Part shown: positions 21,419-34,000 of the stretch, piece by piece
How positions within the stretch are numbered: position 1 is the stretch's first letter
How the letters are laid out: each line of letters starts with the position of its first letter
Assembly: GCA_015680685.1 (NCBI GenBank)
Contig: MNCI01000819.1
Span: forward strand, 133,442 to 169,689
Direction: 5' to 3'
From: Gnetum montanum
Lineage: Eukaryota > Streptophyta > Gnetopsida > Gnetales > Gnetaceae
Length of the DNA: 36,248 nt
Position numbers and translations under genes: made by a program
Notes under the pieces: model-generated
Database searches by the model: none
Told to the model about the DNA's origin: nothing
The model's input: only the letters and a program-made list of their open reading frames with translations

Positions 21419-22244
21419 ATTCTATAACTTGAACATGACGCCTACGTGTATGTCAGATACGACAAGATATATGCTGCTAGTCTGTTAAGTAGAAAAAGGT
21501 TTTGTACAATAGACCTGTAGTTGGAGCCCATAAGCATGTGAATATCTTTCAATGTTTTAAAATACTTCATTAGCTATAGGTGTTAATGATTGTAATGACC
21601 GCCTGCGCTTTCCATGGCGTCTTCTGCAGCAGGCATAAGCCTATGTGATTCAGACACACATATATTGTCTGAAATATTTGTACACTTTATATTTATGTTT
21701 GATTATATTACTTGTTAAATTGTGATTGGTCTCGTATCCAAAAAGAAAATTTAGGGCTGATATGGCAGGCCTTCATCTAGGCCGGAGAATTTATTCCATT
21801 CACGCTAATAATTGACATGGAAGTTTCTGCGTATAGTTACAAAAGATTTAACATGCAATCCTCGGTAGTCGAAGAACACGCTTTGCCGGAAGCCGGCCAA
21901 GTTATTTACTGAGGTTAGTGCAACTAACTTTGTTTAATGGTGAGACCGTTGTCAGTTCTGGTATTTTCACCAAACTATCAACTACAACCACTCATTGAAG
22001 TTTTGTCAAAGCCTGTCTGCTGTGTCGCTCAAATGTCATTGTCAAATAATTGAAGGCCACTAAATGTTGAAGATAAAGATGCCCACTACGCGGTCTAAAA
22101 TACAGCAGTGTCTATCAACTTAGCTGGCATATCAATGGCCCATGAATCATGTTCTTGTCACTAGTCAGGTATCTTATTTTAAAGATTCAAGCGGACCAGG
22201 CCTACCTGCAAAGGACAAGGACTTTACCTCTGTAACGTATAGGT
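21419..22244. other. VPE 3' UTR and intergenic sequence
   Basis: The first few hundred bases are probably the VPE 3' UTR. No exact AATAAA is seen near the stop, which is common in plants. The rest shows no gene, RNA or repeat that I recognise. Confidence 0.4.
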
Positions 22245-22394
22245 ATGGGTACTGCTTTGATGACTGCCGCTACCGGACAGTTTCATTTGGCCTGTTCATT
22301 AGGAAACTCTGGAATAACTACAACAGTAGCATTCAACCTTTTTACGGAGAGTGAAGAGGAAGTACCGCATACTCTTCGACAATTTGCAAAATGA
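22245..22394 (+). other. Small unidentified frame, possible last-exon remnant
   Basis: A 49-codon plus-strand frame with balanced, protein-like composition (GMGTALMTAATG, SLGNSGITTT, ESEEEVPHTLRQF) ends in TGA. It is preceded by TATAG, which could be a splice acceptor, and the frame closes just upstream, so it could be the last exon of a gene whose earlier exons are lost. I do not recognise the family. It may be chance. Confidence 0.2.
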
Positions 22395-24230
22395 TTAACA
22401 CAGATGACATTTGAATTCAACGTCTGTGATATGTAAGTGTGATATTTGCGCAGAAACTTGTAAACAATAGGACCAGCCCCGGACAAGAAAAGGGAATATA
22501 AAGCCAGAGACAGTTGAACATCAGAATTTTCATTTGAAGAAAATGAGGTCTCAAGGCATGTTATCAAAAACATACGGTGGACACCTCAAGTTGAGAAGCA
22601 ATCAAATATTTTTGTCTCTTAAATGTTTGTCTCATAAACAATACTTCTACAACTCTGGGAAACAACTTAAGATTATAGTATTTCAGTTTCAGGGCTCGCC
22701 AAACCCCTTGCGTCCTACCGTAGCATCCTGGCCTCATATCCGCGTTTTCATCGTCGTGGAAAACCCAATCCAGCCTGCTCCTCTACGCTTTCCCTCATGG
22801 GATCTCCTAGTAGTGTGGGTTCACATGTTATGGTTTTTGAATCATGGCATGGCTAATATTTATGGCAGTTAAATAGCCCTGATCTATGCTATTTATCACA
22901 TGTATTATTTTTTACTATGACATGGCTTTTCATTTTAAGTAAAGTGGCATTCACATGAACATGGGCATAGTTACAGCCAGCTGTAAACCATGTCCAACTG
23001 ACATTAATTATCAAAAACCATGGCCATTAATTGTCAAAAACCATGGCTTTGCATAAGAAACAAGCATAAATTGTGTAGCAGTTTACTAGTGGGCGGCTTC
23101 ACAAGTCAAATGGCCTGGCCATGGTTAAACATGGCAACCAAAAGCCAATGTGACCAAGCCCTCACTGCGTCCTGAACGTGGCATTATTGTCGGTTGACTG
23201 GTGCAAGAACCAAGTCTTTAAGATTGAGTTCATGGGCTTGCCTCAGTGTGGGCGCCATATAGTATGGTTTTAAATAATAATAAATAAGGTGAACGGTCAT
23301 ATTTCAGGTCAGTGAATATTTCTAATTTTCCTCTTCTTGAAATCTCTATAACATAATAGTTTTCTTAAAAGGATTGATTTCAAGGAGTGTGAACCAAAAG
23401 GAAGTTGAGATCTGCAAAGAAATTTGTTAGAGCCATGAGAAAACAAAAAGCAAAAACGAAGGCCAGAGGGTGTGTGTCAAGGAATACGGAGGGCAGTAGA
23501 CAGGTAAACTAAGACCTTCGTGAAAGATTAGTGAAGATCTACAAAATTCACAAAATCCATATTTCTCCGGCAAAGAAAATACAAGAGTTTAGTATAATGC
23601 ACTGAAAATTCAAATGTTGTCCGGGCATGATCTCCACCAAAAAAGAAAACAGAGGTAAATATGCATACATAAATCTGCAAGTCCTTTTTTTAACAGCTAA
23701 AAGAAATTTTTATGAAATAAGAATTGAATTGCAATCATAGCCTCGGATCCTAAACATCAACAACGATAAATAGGCAAAGTCCTAATTCAAAATGAAAGCG
23801 TTAAAATAATACACAAGGGATGAAGATTTTCTTGGACAATAATGTCCGCTAAACTATAAAAAATTGTTTTAAAAAATTACACATAATATTGTGCAAATCT
23901 CAAGCCTCCACCAGCTGTAGCTGATTGCACAAAGACTTACGACCTGCAGCCGCCACTACAGGTACAAACCTAACACTCGTTAATCTATCCAGAATACAAC
24001 AAACCATTGCGTTACATTTCCATCGAAAATAAGATAAACGGCTCAACTCATCCTACAGAAGAAGCCCAAAATGTTTAACCACAAGATTCAGGACAGAAAT
24101 AAACAGCGTTTCGAGCAAATAAAGAACTGCAACGGCACGAGAATCAGCAGTCTTGCTGATCAACAGCCTTAACTTGCAACAAATGTTTCAGACATAATTG
24201 AAAAGGGGCCCTTCGCACGAATATTAAGCT
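22395..24230. other. Intergenic region with CCATGG-rich repeats
   Basis: No convincing gene. The part 22840-23160 is rich in CATGG/CCATGG words. From about 23500 to 24600 the sequence is less repetitive and could include transcribed non-coding sequence linked to the minus-strand frame at 24231-24629. Confidence 0.4.
23002..23047 (+). repeat. 23-bp tandem repeat, two copies
   Basis: CATTAATTATCAAAAACCAT and CATTAATTGTCAAAAACCAT open two 23-bp units (23002-23024, 23025-23047) that differ at one base and each end in a CCATGGC word. Confidence 0.85.
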
Positions 24231-24629
24231 TCAAGAATAAATCGCGAAGCAATCGATGAAGAAGCAAAGTAAGACGCAGAGCTCCAAAAGATCTTTACAT
24301 AAGGTATTTCGATGATAATTCTTACCAGAAGCTAGGTCGCAGAAGCAGAAAGGCAATAACTTGCACAGCTTGGAGATACTGCATTGATCTACATGAACGA
24401 TCAATCGAAGGCCGAATATGCTTGAGATAAGTCGACTTGAAGGATGTGGTCTCACAAAATGGCAGACGTTGAAGTACGGTCGATTCGATAAGATAACGTT
24501 TTTCACCTTGCGATTCGCCTCGTCCGCGTCCGCGTCAGCGTCCGTGTCTGTATCTGTGTAGGGCAAACAAATTTCCGCGTTGTATGAAGGCCGCTCACGT
24601 GTCTCCACCTGACAGGTCGATGATTTCAC
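24231..24629 (-). other. Uncertain minus-strand frame with hexamer repeat
   Basis: A 132-codon minus-strand frame that I do not recognise. Near its N-terminus a degenerate GACGCG-type hexamer repeat (plus coordinates about 24519-24560) encodes alternating T/D then A/D. A good splice-donor word (CTG|GTAAGA on the minus strand at 24326/24325) lies inside it, so if real the exon may stop there and the rest be intron. The surrounding GC content is higher than in nearby repeats. It may be the 5' exon of an unknown transcript or chance. Confidence 0.2.
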
Positions 24630-25519
24630 TGCTGGAATCGTGTGTCACGTTTTGTCTTCGTGCGATAAAGAAAACAGCGGCAGAAATTTTTGAATGAATG
24701 TGGTCCGTTAATTTAATTTCCAAATAAATGGGTCTACAGGAATTAATTAACCACTGGACACAGTGTATCTTATCACGTATGCACCCTCCACCTCCATTGG
24801 GTGCCGACAGATCATATGAGTTGTCTAATCAAAAAGTAGTGTATATCTAATCAGGATATCATATGTACCTCACCACGTCCATGTAAAGCAATTCGCAATG
24901 TATAATAACAACAAATGTAAAGCAATTTGCAATGTGCAATGTATAATAACAATTTTCAAATGTAACTTGAGCACGACAAATACAATGAAAAGATTAAGTT
25001 TTTTTCTAAATTTTTGAAAGAGTATGAACTCATAGACTGGTTTGATGTTCATTCCATAAAGCCAAGTCTCGAAAGAGTCCATAGATAATAGAAAGGTTGC
25101 ATAACTTGCATAACTTTTTTTCCCTGTGGCTATATCCAAGGAGGAATCCAGATCTTACAAGATGAGAAACCATCACCTTACCATAGTCTCTCAAGAAGAT
25201 ACTTATCCACAAATAAATTTTATAAGTAAAAACATAATTAGTATTTAACATAAAATAATGAAAATAATACATGATTTTAACCATTTGCTGCAGTGAAAAT
25301 TGGGATGTTATTACCTTGTACATATATATTCCATGTAAAGGCAGTAGTGAAGGATAAACAACAGACGGATGAAAAAGTGGGCTTTAATACGAAAATTCAT
25401 TAGACAATTAATATTCAACATTCTTGTTTCTTTATCCGAAGAATCAAAATTCATATTTTCTGATAACATCTAAAGTTTTAGGGCCAACATGTGCCCAACT
25501 CCCATCGTCGGGCCGTTTT
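24630..25519. other. AT-rich intergenic sequence
   Basis: No supported gene. A small local duplication (GTAAAGCAATTCGCAATG / GTAAAGCAATTTGCAATG, near 24884 and 24916) is the only structure noted. Open frames here are low-complexity. Confidence 0.4.
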
Positions 25520-25606
25520 CACGCCATACGTCATTTGTAAATATCTGCAACAACGGTGTTAGCAGGATAATTATTGATACCATAGCTTCAAAAATTAGTC
25601 AGACAA
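25520..25606 (+). pseudogene. Probable scrap of a VPE last exon
   Basis: The plus-strand frame reads FVNICNNGVS followed by IDTIASKI, matching [10 protein letters not shown] and VDTVTAEA in the last exon of the intact VPE gene 4 kb upstream. DNA identity is clear over about 35 bp around AAATATCTGCAACA and fades on both sides. No other VPE exon is visible nearby, so this would be a leftover of a lost tandem copy or a duplicated fragment. Confidence 0.5.
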
Positions 25607-28517
25607 TACTCCAACGATCTGGAAATCTCAAAAATCGGGAGGCATATAAGAAGTTCATTGTAATAGCATGCATAAACTCACTTGATTTATGATACGCAAA
25701 ATTTATGTGTTCAAGCTTCAAAAGCCGGGCACTGAGATTGAATTTCCTTATTACCATCATTGCCGTATCCCATCCCATCTATTTATATTTAACTTTAAGA
25801 GTTTCTCCATTCTTGATAAGCCAAAGATTAAAATTGAGATTATACATAGAGATTGAAAGTTGGTTCATCATTCTGCTTGATCGATGTGAGTGTCATTATT
25901 TCCACACGTCAAGCATAGCCATACTAAATCTATTGTTCAAGATACACACTGTTCACTGAATGATACACACGGTTCACTGAATGTTCTTGAGTGTGACAAC
26001 TGACACCCTATTTTCCTGAGTGGCCAGGACCCTACCTAAACATGGGTTTCATGGATTTTTATACATGTTAGTGGAATGATTTTGGGGCATCTAACTACCT
26101 AAAATAGTATTCTTTTTGGAAGAGGCCAATACATCCCCCTGATGGGGGAGGGGGAGTGTATTTTGTGCCCTCCATGTCACCGGCTCCGTAAGATCCCACC
26201 ATGGAGAAAAACGTGATGGAAAAAAATGCTATGGAATAACGTACAGTTATTTTGATTTTGGTTTTCAATATGAATATTAATTCGAAATGAATCAATTTGA
26301 AATTTTATTAATTTGTAAAATATATAAGATTCTCTCGCCAAATAATAGATATATATTATAAATATATAGATTAGATGGTACATCTGGAAACTCTGAATAA
26401 GCCTGTGAACGAAGAAAGGTACATAATACCTTCTCTGCACACCGCAGGCAAAAAAAGAAAAANATAAACTAGATGGTAGATATATATTATAAATATATAG
26501 ATAAACTAGATGGTAGATCTGGAAACTCTGAATAAGCCTGTGAAGAAAGAAAGGTACATCATACGTACATCATACCTTCTCTGCAAACCGCAGGCAGAAA
26601 AAGGCAGAAAAAGAAAAAGAAAAAAGAAACGGTAGAGAATTCATATATCCTCACTTCTCGGTTGAGCAACGGATGCTTGGCTGAAGTAGTTAAATTCCTC
26701 ATCTAGATATTCTGGATACTTGACTAAAATATCTTTGATGACATTCAGATATTCCGGTTATTGTAGCACTAGGACTCGCACAATCACTGTGACCTCGTAA
26801 CAAACACACATCAAGGCAGGGTTGCACATCATGATCTCAAAGAAAGTCGAGAAAACCATCTGACTCCTTTTTCTTTTAAAATTTTTTAAGGGAAAAAAAT
26901 CGAAGTTAGGTAGATATGCCAGTAAAAATAAAAATAAAAAACCATGTTCTCTGTCAGCTGCTTTCCACCTTAAACATGTACATGGAAAATTATGATGCGG
27001 TCCTTAAACGCATATGTCGTTCATTTCAGTCTCTTTAATAATGATTTGTACAAGGAGAGAGGTCAAGCCGACACGTAAAAAAGGGTAACCATCCAGTACT
27101 CCCCACAGGGCGGCCCAATATACTCTGTTATCAGTATTTTCCATTTTCCTCCTCCCCATCGGCACTGTTGTAGCTATGGCAAAAACTTGAATTTGATTTG
27201 AATAATCGACCCTCTTTAAATTGTAACTCTAGCCAATGAGGTGAGAGTTAACTTGTAACAAAATCGATTTCTCAACGAAACAAGTTGTGCGCGTGAACTA
27301 TGATTAAATTGTCATTATTAGCTCAGGGGCATTAGCACCTTGCAGACTGGGAGAGAGTTGATTGGCTGTATGCCTAGGAGCCACTTTGAAACCCTACCTG
27401 CAAAAATTTGATTGGCTCTACATCTTGGGACACCTTCACAATCCCCATGAACTACTTATTCTAGCATTTAGTGGTAAATATTAAAATTGTGCGTACTGCA
27501 GCAAGAAGGGATAAGGTTGTTTACCCTTGCCAATAAAAACACACCTCATTTAAACAAAAGGAACATTTTTTTAATTTTCGGGATAGAAACAATAAGATCT
27601 TGAATATAAAACTGGGAACTTTTTATAACTACTGTAAGGGGAACTTTGGATCTATCAGAAAATATTTGGTTTCAGCAGATTTTCTAATTCAGATCTAAGA
27701 TGTCAAGTCTTACTAACTGAGCTACATCTCACTGAAAATAAATGCACTGCAGCTACTGACGAGGTTATCACTCTTTCATCGTGTATAAATAATGAAAGAT
27801 GGAGAAAGTTCAGCTGTTCGCCTGCAATCTTATTCTCTGTATGCCTTAGATTTTCATTTTAAACAGCTTAACGTTGATATCCCATAAATCGGTTAAGGAT
27901 TGTCCTAAAATCTAGGTTGAAAGCTAATTTTCATTTTAAGAACACAGGCATATATCTCCAATTTAGAGATTTAATATTAAAAGTTTTTCACTGAAACAAC
28001 AAGAGATCCAGAGTTCAGTTTCTGGCATACCTATGTGAGCAACCCTGAATCAAAATTTGCAGAATCTATAAAGTTAGGAGACAAGTTTTTGTGAGGGCTA
28101 CTGGGAAAAACCATTCCCTTGCCATGCAAATGTTAGCCTAATACTGGAAGCTTCATAATGTCATGTAATGAGTGAGACGACATTTTCACGTTTGTTACTT
28201 TATTTTTTTTATCTATTGGTCTACAGCTTTTCTTTCCTAGATTTTCTGCTGTTGTTTCATGTCTGAAAGAGTTAAAAGATTCCGTTTGCACTCAAAGTTG
28301 GCACAAGGACTGCAAATTGGTTCAGCGTCACCTTCTCGCATTTCATCAGAGGAACGCTGTTACAATAGGCAGTTCGAATACAGTATATGTCCACTAACAC
28401 ACATACTTGACTCCTAGGCCGGAATCTGATAATTACTTGAAGCCATCCTAAAGTTGTGTAAACTAAGAACCCACTATCTGGTCCATACATTTACAGGTTT
28501 TCAAATCTTAATACACT
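25607..28517. other. Long intergenic region, mostly unassigned
   Basis: No supported gene in 2.9 kb. It contains a 131-bp period duplication (26347-26600), a C/G-run hairpin (CCCCCTGATGGGGG near 26136), and tRNA A-box-like words: TTAGCTCAGGGGCATTAGCA at about 27319 (+) and GTAGCTCAGTTAGTAAGAC on the minus strand near 27710-27730. The latter suggest SINE scraps, but no matching B box and tail could be paired with confidence. Confidence 0.4.
26347..26600 (+). repeat. Diverged tandem duplication, about 131-bp period
   Basis: AGATATATATTATAAATATA starts at 26347 and again at 26478. Both copies continue through CTGGAAACTCTGAATAAGCC to ACCTTCTCTGCA and CGCAGGCA. The copies differ by several substitutions and an extra CATACGTAC-type insertion. 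An N lies at 26463 between them. Confidence 0.8.
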
Positions 28518-28556
28518 GCCCAAGTTTTGAGCCCAAGTTTTGAGCCCAAGTTTTGA
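28518..28556 (+). repeat. 13-bp tandem repeat, three exact copies
   Basis: GCCCAAGTTTTGA occurs at 28518, 28531 and 28544 with no mismatch, immediately before the RTE remnant. Confidence 0.9.
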
Positions 28557-28559
28557 ACT

Positions 28560-30600
28560 TAAATGTGAATGATAGTTGGAGTCAAATGAGAAGCTGTATC
28601 AAGAAGATAGGAAAGGGTATCCTTAAGGTTTCAAAAGGTCATAAGCATATTCAGAAGTGAACATGAACATGGCAATGGAGCGAGGAAGTGTGATTTGAAT
28701 AAGTGTTTCAAGGAGTGGAAATAGAGTAAGAGACAAGAATGACTTTAAGAGATACAAGTTAGCAAAGTATATGATGAAGAAGACAGTGAGCAAGGCTAAA
28801 CTTAGAACTTATCCTCTTTTTACATAGGAAGTCAGAAACAAAGGAGAGCAAAAAATCAATTTACATGCTGGCCAAGACTTGAAACAAGAGGTAAAAAGAC
28901 TTCACCCAAATTAGATGAATCAAGCTAAATGACAGAAGGATTTTGTTTTCAAACAAGAAAATTTTAAAATGATGGAAGGCCTATTTTCAAAGGCATCTTA
29001 ATGAAGAATTTCTTAGAGATAAAGTTGAAGATGATGAATTATATATATGCATTTGAAGTAAAGTCCTTATGAAAATGAAGAATGGTAAAGTAACTGAAAC
29101 AAATGTTAACCCTATAGAGATCTGGAAGTCTATGAGAGATATAGAGATCACTTGGTTAAGAAATTCATTCAACAAGATTTGGAAAGAAGGGAAAATGCCA
29201 GATGATTTAAGGAGAAGCATGACAATACCCAGCTACAAGAACAAGGAAGACATCCAAAGTTGTGGGAACTACTGAGGCATCAAGCTTATGAGTTGCACCA
29301 TCAAGTTAAGGGAAAAAGTTATTGAACAATGCTTAAGGCAAGAATTGACTGCTTCTGACAATCCGTTTGGTTTTATGTCTAGAATGGAAACACTCTTCTT
29401 GCTAAGCCAATTGATGGAGAAATTCAGGTGTAAGAAGAGGAATCCACATATAATTTTCATTAACTTGAAAAATGCTTTTGATAGAGTTCCCTGTGAGATT
29501 ATTTGGTGGGCATTAAAGAAAAAGACCATTCCTATTGGGTACATAAAAACTATCCAAGACATGTATGATAAAGCAACAACTTGACTTCACACTAGCAATT
29601 GAGAAACTATAAATTTTGCCATAAAGGTAAGGGAACATTAAGGGTCTGCTTTAAGCCTTATTTATTTTCCATTATTATAGATGAGCTAAATACAGAAATT
29701 CAAAATGATATCCCTTGGTCTATTCTCCTTGCTGATGATATTGCATTAGTTGATGAATCTATGCAAGTCCTAGCTGCAAAAATTGAAATTTAGATAAACA
29801 TCCTAGAATCAAAAGGGATGAGATTAGTCAAAGTAGAGTGGACTTCATAGAGTGCACTTTTAGTGGAAGAGTGAATAACAAAGATGTAATGATTAGAATT
29901 CAAAATAAAGAAATTAGTCAACGTAAGCACTTCAGATAGGGGTCACTTGACAGTGAGAATAACAATTGTGAAACAAAAAGAATAGAGGTAATAACAATTG
30001 TGAAACAAAAAGAATAGAGGTAGGATAGATGAAATGACCAAAACCAAGTGGTGTCCTTTATGATAAGAAAAGCCCTGCTAGGTTGAATGGAAAGTTCTAC
30101 AAACTGCAATTAGACCTACGATCCTTTATTGTGCAGAATGCTGGCCTATCAAAAAGCATCAAGCTCAATGCATTCATGTGGCAAAGATGTGAATGCTAAG
30201 GTAGGCAAAGATGTGAATGCTAAGGTAGATATTGGATGTGATCAGGAAAGATCAAATAAACAACTCTCTTAGCACTGAAAATTTACAAGCAGCACCTGAA
30301 GACTAAGGCAAGTCATCTCAGATGGTTTGCTCATGTGCTAAGAAGATCAGAGAATGTACCTGTTAAAACAGGTCAATATATTAAAGTTTACAAAAACAAC
30401 AAAGAGGTGGATCTAAACATATATGGTTTGCAAGTATAAAGAAAGACACCCAAGGTTTGGATATTTATGCTTATTGAGCTTTTAATAGAAGTGAATGGCA
30501 GAAATGAATTCATGGAGCTGACTCATTTAGTTGGTTTAGTTGGGACAAGGTTAGGACGATCACCACAATGACACTGCCTACGCTTCATATTTTGGTAGGC
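28560..30600 (+). pseudogene. RTE-type non-LTR retrotransposon, 5'-truncated and broken
   Basis: Plus-strand remnant of a plant RTE-clade ORF. It begins after the endonuclease (NDSWSQM, KVSKG). RT follows: PEDLRRS-like MPDDLRRSMTIPSYKNK, IKLMSCTIKLREKVIEQCLR, SDNPFGFM, ETLFLLSQLMEKFRCKKR, FINLKNAFDRVPCEIIWWAL (about 29455-29510). The catalytic box LLADDIALVDE keeps its Asp pair (29731-29739). The C-terminal part includes HLRWFAHVLRRSENVPV near 30310-30365. Stops and frameshifts are frequent. Short direct duplications (29958-30021, 30180-30228) add insertions. No intact endonuclease or ends are seen. Confidence 0.85.
29958..30021 (+). repeat. 32-bp tandem duplication inside the RTE remnant
   Basis: AACAATTGTGAAACAAAAAG occurs at 29961 and 29993 as part of two identical 32-bp units. 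A similar 24-bp duplication (GCAAAGATGTGAATGCTAAG) lies at 30181 and 30205. Both are recent compared with the decay of the element. Confidence 0.85.
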
Positions 30601-31024
30601 TAAAGATAGACGACAATACACAAAAATGTGAAATTGCTTTTTCCTGACATACAATAAGATAAAATCTAATGTCATCTACTAGCATCACCGAAGAACCGCA
30701 CTACAATAACAATATTTGAAAAGTGTGCAATGTCTCTGCATTTTCACTAGGCTATAATGCAAAGAGGCATGTAGCAATTATATGCTTTTTGAACAAGCCT
30801 ATGAAGATTCTTCATCAAAGAAGTAAACAATAAAATTAATTTACAATGCATTTGGTGCGATGAAAGATCATGAAAACAAACATCACTGTAAAAGTATGAA
30901 TTACACCTCTTCCACAAAACTGACAATAGAACAACAAACTCTCCTGGAAATCAAATCAAAATTCTTAAGGTTACTATGGTTGCCCAAAGCAACTAAAAAT
31001 TTTACAGAAACACTGCAATACCAG
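30601..31024. other. 3' flank of the AP-3 delta gene
   Basis: This separates the RTE remnant from the stop codon of the minus-strand gene and probably includes its 3' UTR. No other feature is visible. Confidence 0.4.
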
Positions 31025-34000
31025 TTATAGGAGGAAATCAGGAGCGGCATGTGTTTGAGGAACTAGTTTCGAGGAACTTTGATATTGATGTTGCTGTTTT
31101 TCAAGCTGCATATCCTTTACCTCTGAAATTAGTTTATTTCTTGCAGATGCATTTTTATCAGACTTCTTTGAATGCCTATGCTTCTTCGATTTAGCTTTTC
31201 CCCTTCTTGAAGACTCTGTTCCATCAATTTTCACTTCAGGACGACTCAGAGATCTATCAATGTCCTTTTTTCCTTTAGAGGACTTCTTTGAACGTTGTCG
31301 TGCATCAGAATGAGACACTTCAAGTGATGGCGTTGATAAGATCTCCTTCCCTTTATCATGGCCTAGCAAATATTTGTTACCATACACAGAAAAGGCTTCC
31401 TTAATGGCATCTGATATAAGGCTATCCTTTGACTGCTCCGCATCTTTGGCAGTTACAGCAGTCTTCTCTGAAACTTCATCTGATCGAACAACTAAAGGCC
31501 TTGATTTACTTTGTCTTGATACCTTTGAGAATATGGATTGCTCTGCAAGTTTAATAATATCTCCATTTGTCTCAGAAGTTTCCAACGAGCCAACCTGCTG
31601 AATCGAAAGAAATTCATCAGACCTTGTTTCACTCTTCTCCGTTGGTAGGTAGTACAGCCCATGTCGTTTACGGTGTGCAGCCAAAAGAGAAGTTGATTCT
31701 CCTAAAGACACTGTTTCTTCCTTTGAAGGCTTAGACAATAACGAAATATCCTCCCACTCCCTTGCCTGTGAAACAAAATGCTCTTGCCTTCCTTCGAGTT
31801 TCAGCTGCTCATCTCCTACGAACTCAACCAAGTCATCTAGATTGTCCTTGAGATCAAGGCCTTCTGGTACATGAACCTTTCCTTGGGTATGAGATGACAC
31901 AGGACCAAGCTCTTCTGAAAAAATGCTATGCATGTAGGACACAGTTTCAAGAACGTCATGGCCCTCAATTGGTTCCTCATTTGTTATGCTATGAGAGGTT
32001 TCGTTCGTCATCAAACCACTTGAACACTCTTCTAATGCTTTGATAAGGCCTATCATATTGCATGCTCTTTCTTGAACTTCAACATCTTGATTTCCACAAA
32101 GAGGACCAACATTGAGCTTAATGAGTTCAATTACGTGGAAAATACTATAACTTGCTCCATCTTCTCTGCCCAAGTTATTAGATATCTGTGATTGCTCATC
32201 TGAAGCGGGGAAAATATCAAAATCATCACCGATATCAGCTTCTGCCCTGCTAGGGTCCGGAACTGTAGAAGCTGTACCAAGTGCCTCTTCATCGATTGAT
32301 GAATTATTGGCATGTCCTACATTTTGACCATCTGAATCACCACTTGAAAGTTTTAAACAACTCGTGTTAGCCTCTTCCTTACATCCCATCTCATCAATGC
32401 CATCGGTTTGAGAGTTTTGTTCAAACAACAAAAACTGTGTTGACATATCCTTGCCTGCCTGGGATGATGATTGCATATTTTTCGTCAAATGAGAGTAACA
32501 ACAAAAGATGAACACCTTCATCAAGGACAACAAATAAACAGATCTTACAGTTGATGACAAATTACTAGTCCGGGGCTGCAAAAGGGCTTCAATAATCTCA
32601 AAAGGATTTTTTGAGTATTCCACATATTCTCCTGCAATCCAGGCAGCTGCTGAAAGCATCGGATAGAGACATGGATAATCGAGAAGAGCAGGATCAACAA
32701 GTAGAGTACGCGCAACCTGCACTAGCTCTGGCCTGGCATCTTTAACCCTGATACCAATATCAATTAGCTGCCTTTCAATCTCCTTGCCATGCCTACAGTG
32801 AGGAATCCTCCCAATCTCACCCAAAAGTGACACATACCAGTCAAAATCAACAACATACTCGTAACAATTATTGCAACAAGTTGAAAGAATAGAACCCAAA
32901 ATTTCATTAGAGAATTCTGGACTTGATATGCGATTGTAACGCATGAGGACTCGAACAATATCACAAACGTTATCAGCATTTATTATATTAGATACTAGGC
33001 GTAGAGATGCCGATTGAATGCTGATATCAGGATCGCTTAATGCCCTTATTATTGTCTCTCTATTTTCATTCACAATCCATTCATGACTTCTCATGAGATC
33101 ACCAATGGCTTGCAGACCCAAATATCTGAGATTAGGATCCTCTTCCCTCAAAAAAGTCTTCAAACTCTCTGCAGCCAATGCGACTGCTTTTTCATATTGA
33201 GTCAACACAGATATCACCGTCCTAATGCATTCAAATAGAAGAGATTTCGCTGCAGTCTTTTGCATCAGCAAACAAATAGGATCCACAATTTTCCTTCCCA
33301 ATCTAGGCTCCAGGGGTATAAGCGCCCTGAAAATCTTCACAACCTTGATCAGCATCCAATTATTGGAAGAATTTGTCAAAATTCGGTAAAACTCTGGTGC
33401 CAGTGGCAAGCAAGCATTGGGATCCTTCATGGCCAATTCACAAAAAACACTAACAGAAGCACAAGAAACCTGGGGGTCAGAATCCTCCATGTTCTCAACA
33501 AGTCTCTTGAATGTAATATTCACAGAATCTGGATTTTTATCATAAAGCCTTAACAGGGCCACAGTGGCCTTTTTTCTCAACAGATTCTTGCTACTTCCCA
33601 GAAGGGTGAAAACTTCATTAGTCAGATCCCTGGCAAGATCGGGAGTAGCAATGCAAGCCAAACATTCAAGGGCAAGGCTGGCCTCAAACTCACTACCGCT
33701 CGTCAAATCTTTCCTCAGCTGATTTGTAACGAGTAACAGAACCTCTGTATCCTCCTGAAAGCTCTGTGATGCGGCCAGATATCCAATTTTCTTGTGGCAA
33801 AATCGCGGCATGCTGAGAACCTCAACCACATGGAACGCAGCCCATGACATGTCAAACCCTTGCAGCATATTAAGGTAGGTCAACTTCTGCAATGCCACTG
33901 CCTTTGTTTGGTGATCTGTAGATTTTATCTCCTTATGAATTTCTTCCATTGCTTTGCTCAGATACCGCGCCTCACCCATCATCTGCGTCCGCAGGCCCTT

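Noticed and set aside
26127-26155. CCCCCTGATGGGGG as a terminator hairpin
   Set aside because: This is a eukaryotic nuclear region with no gene ending here. The short GC stem is probably incidental.
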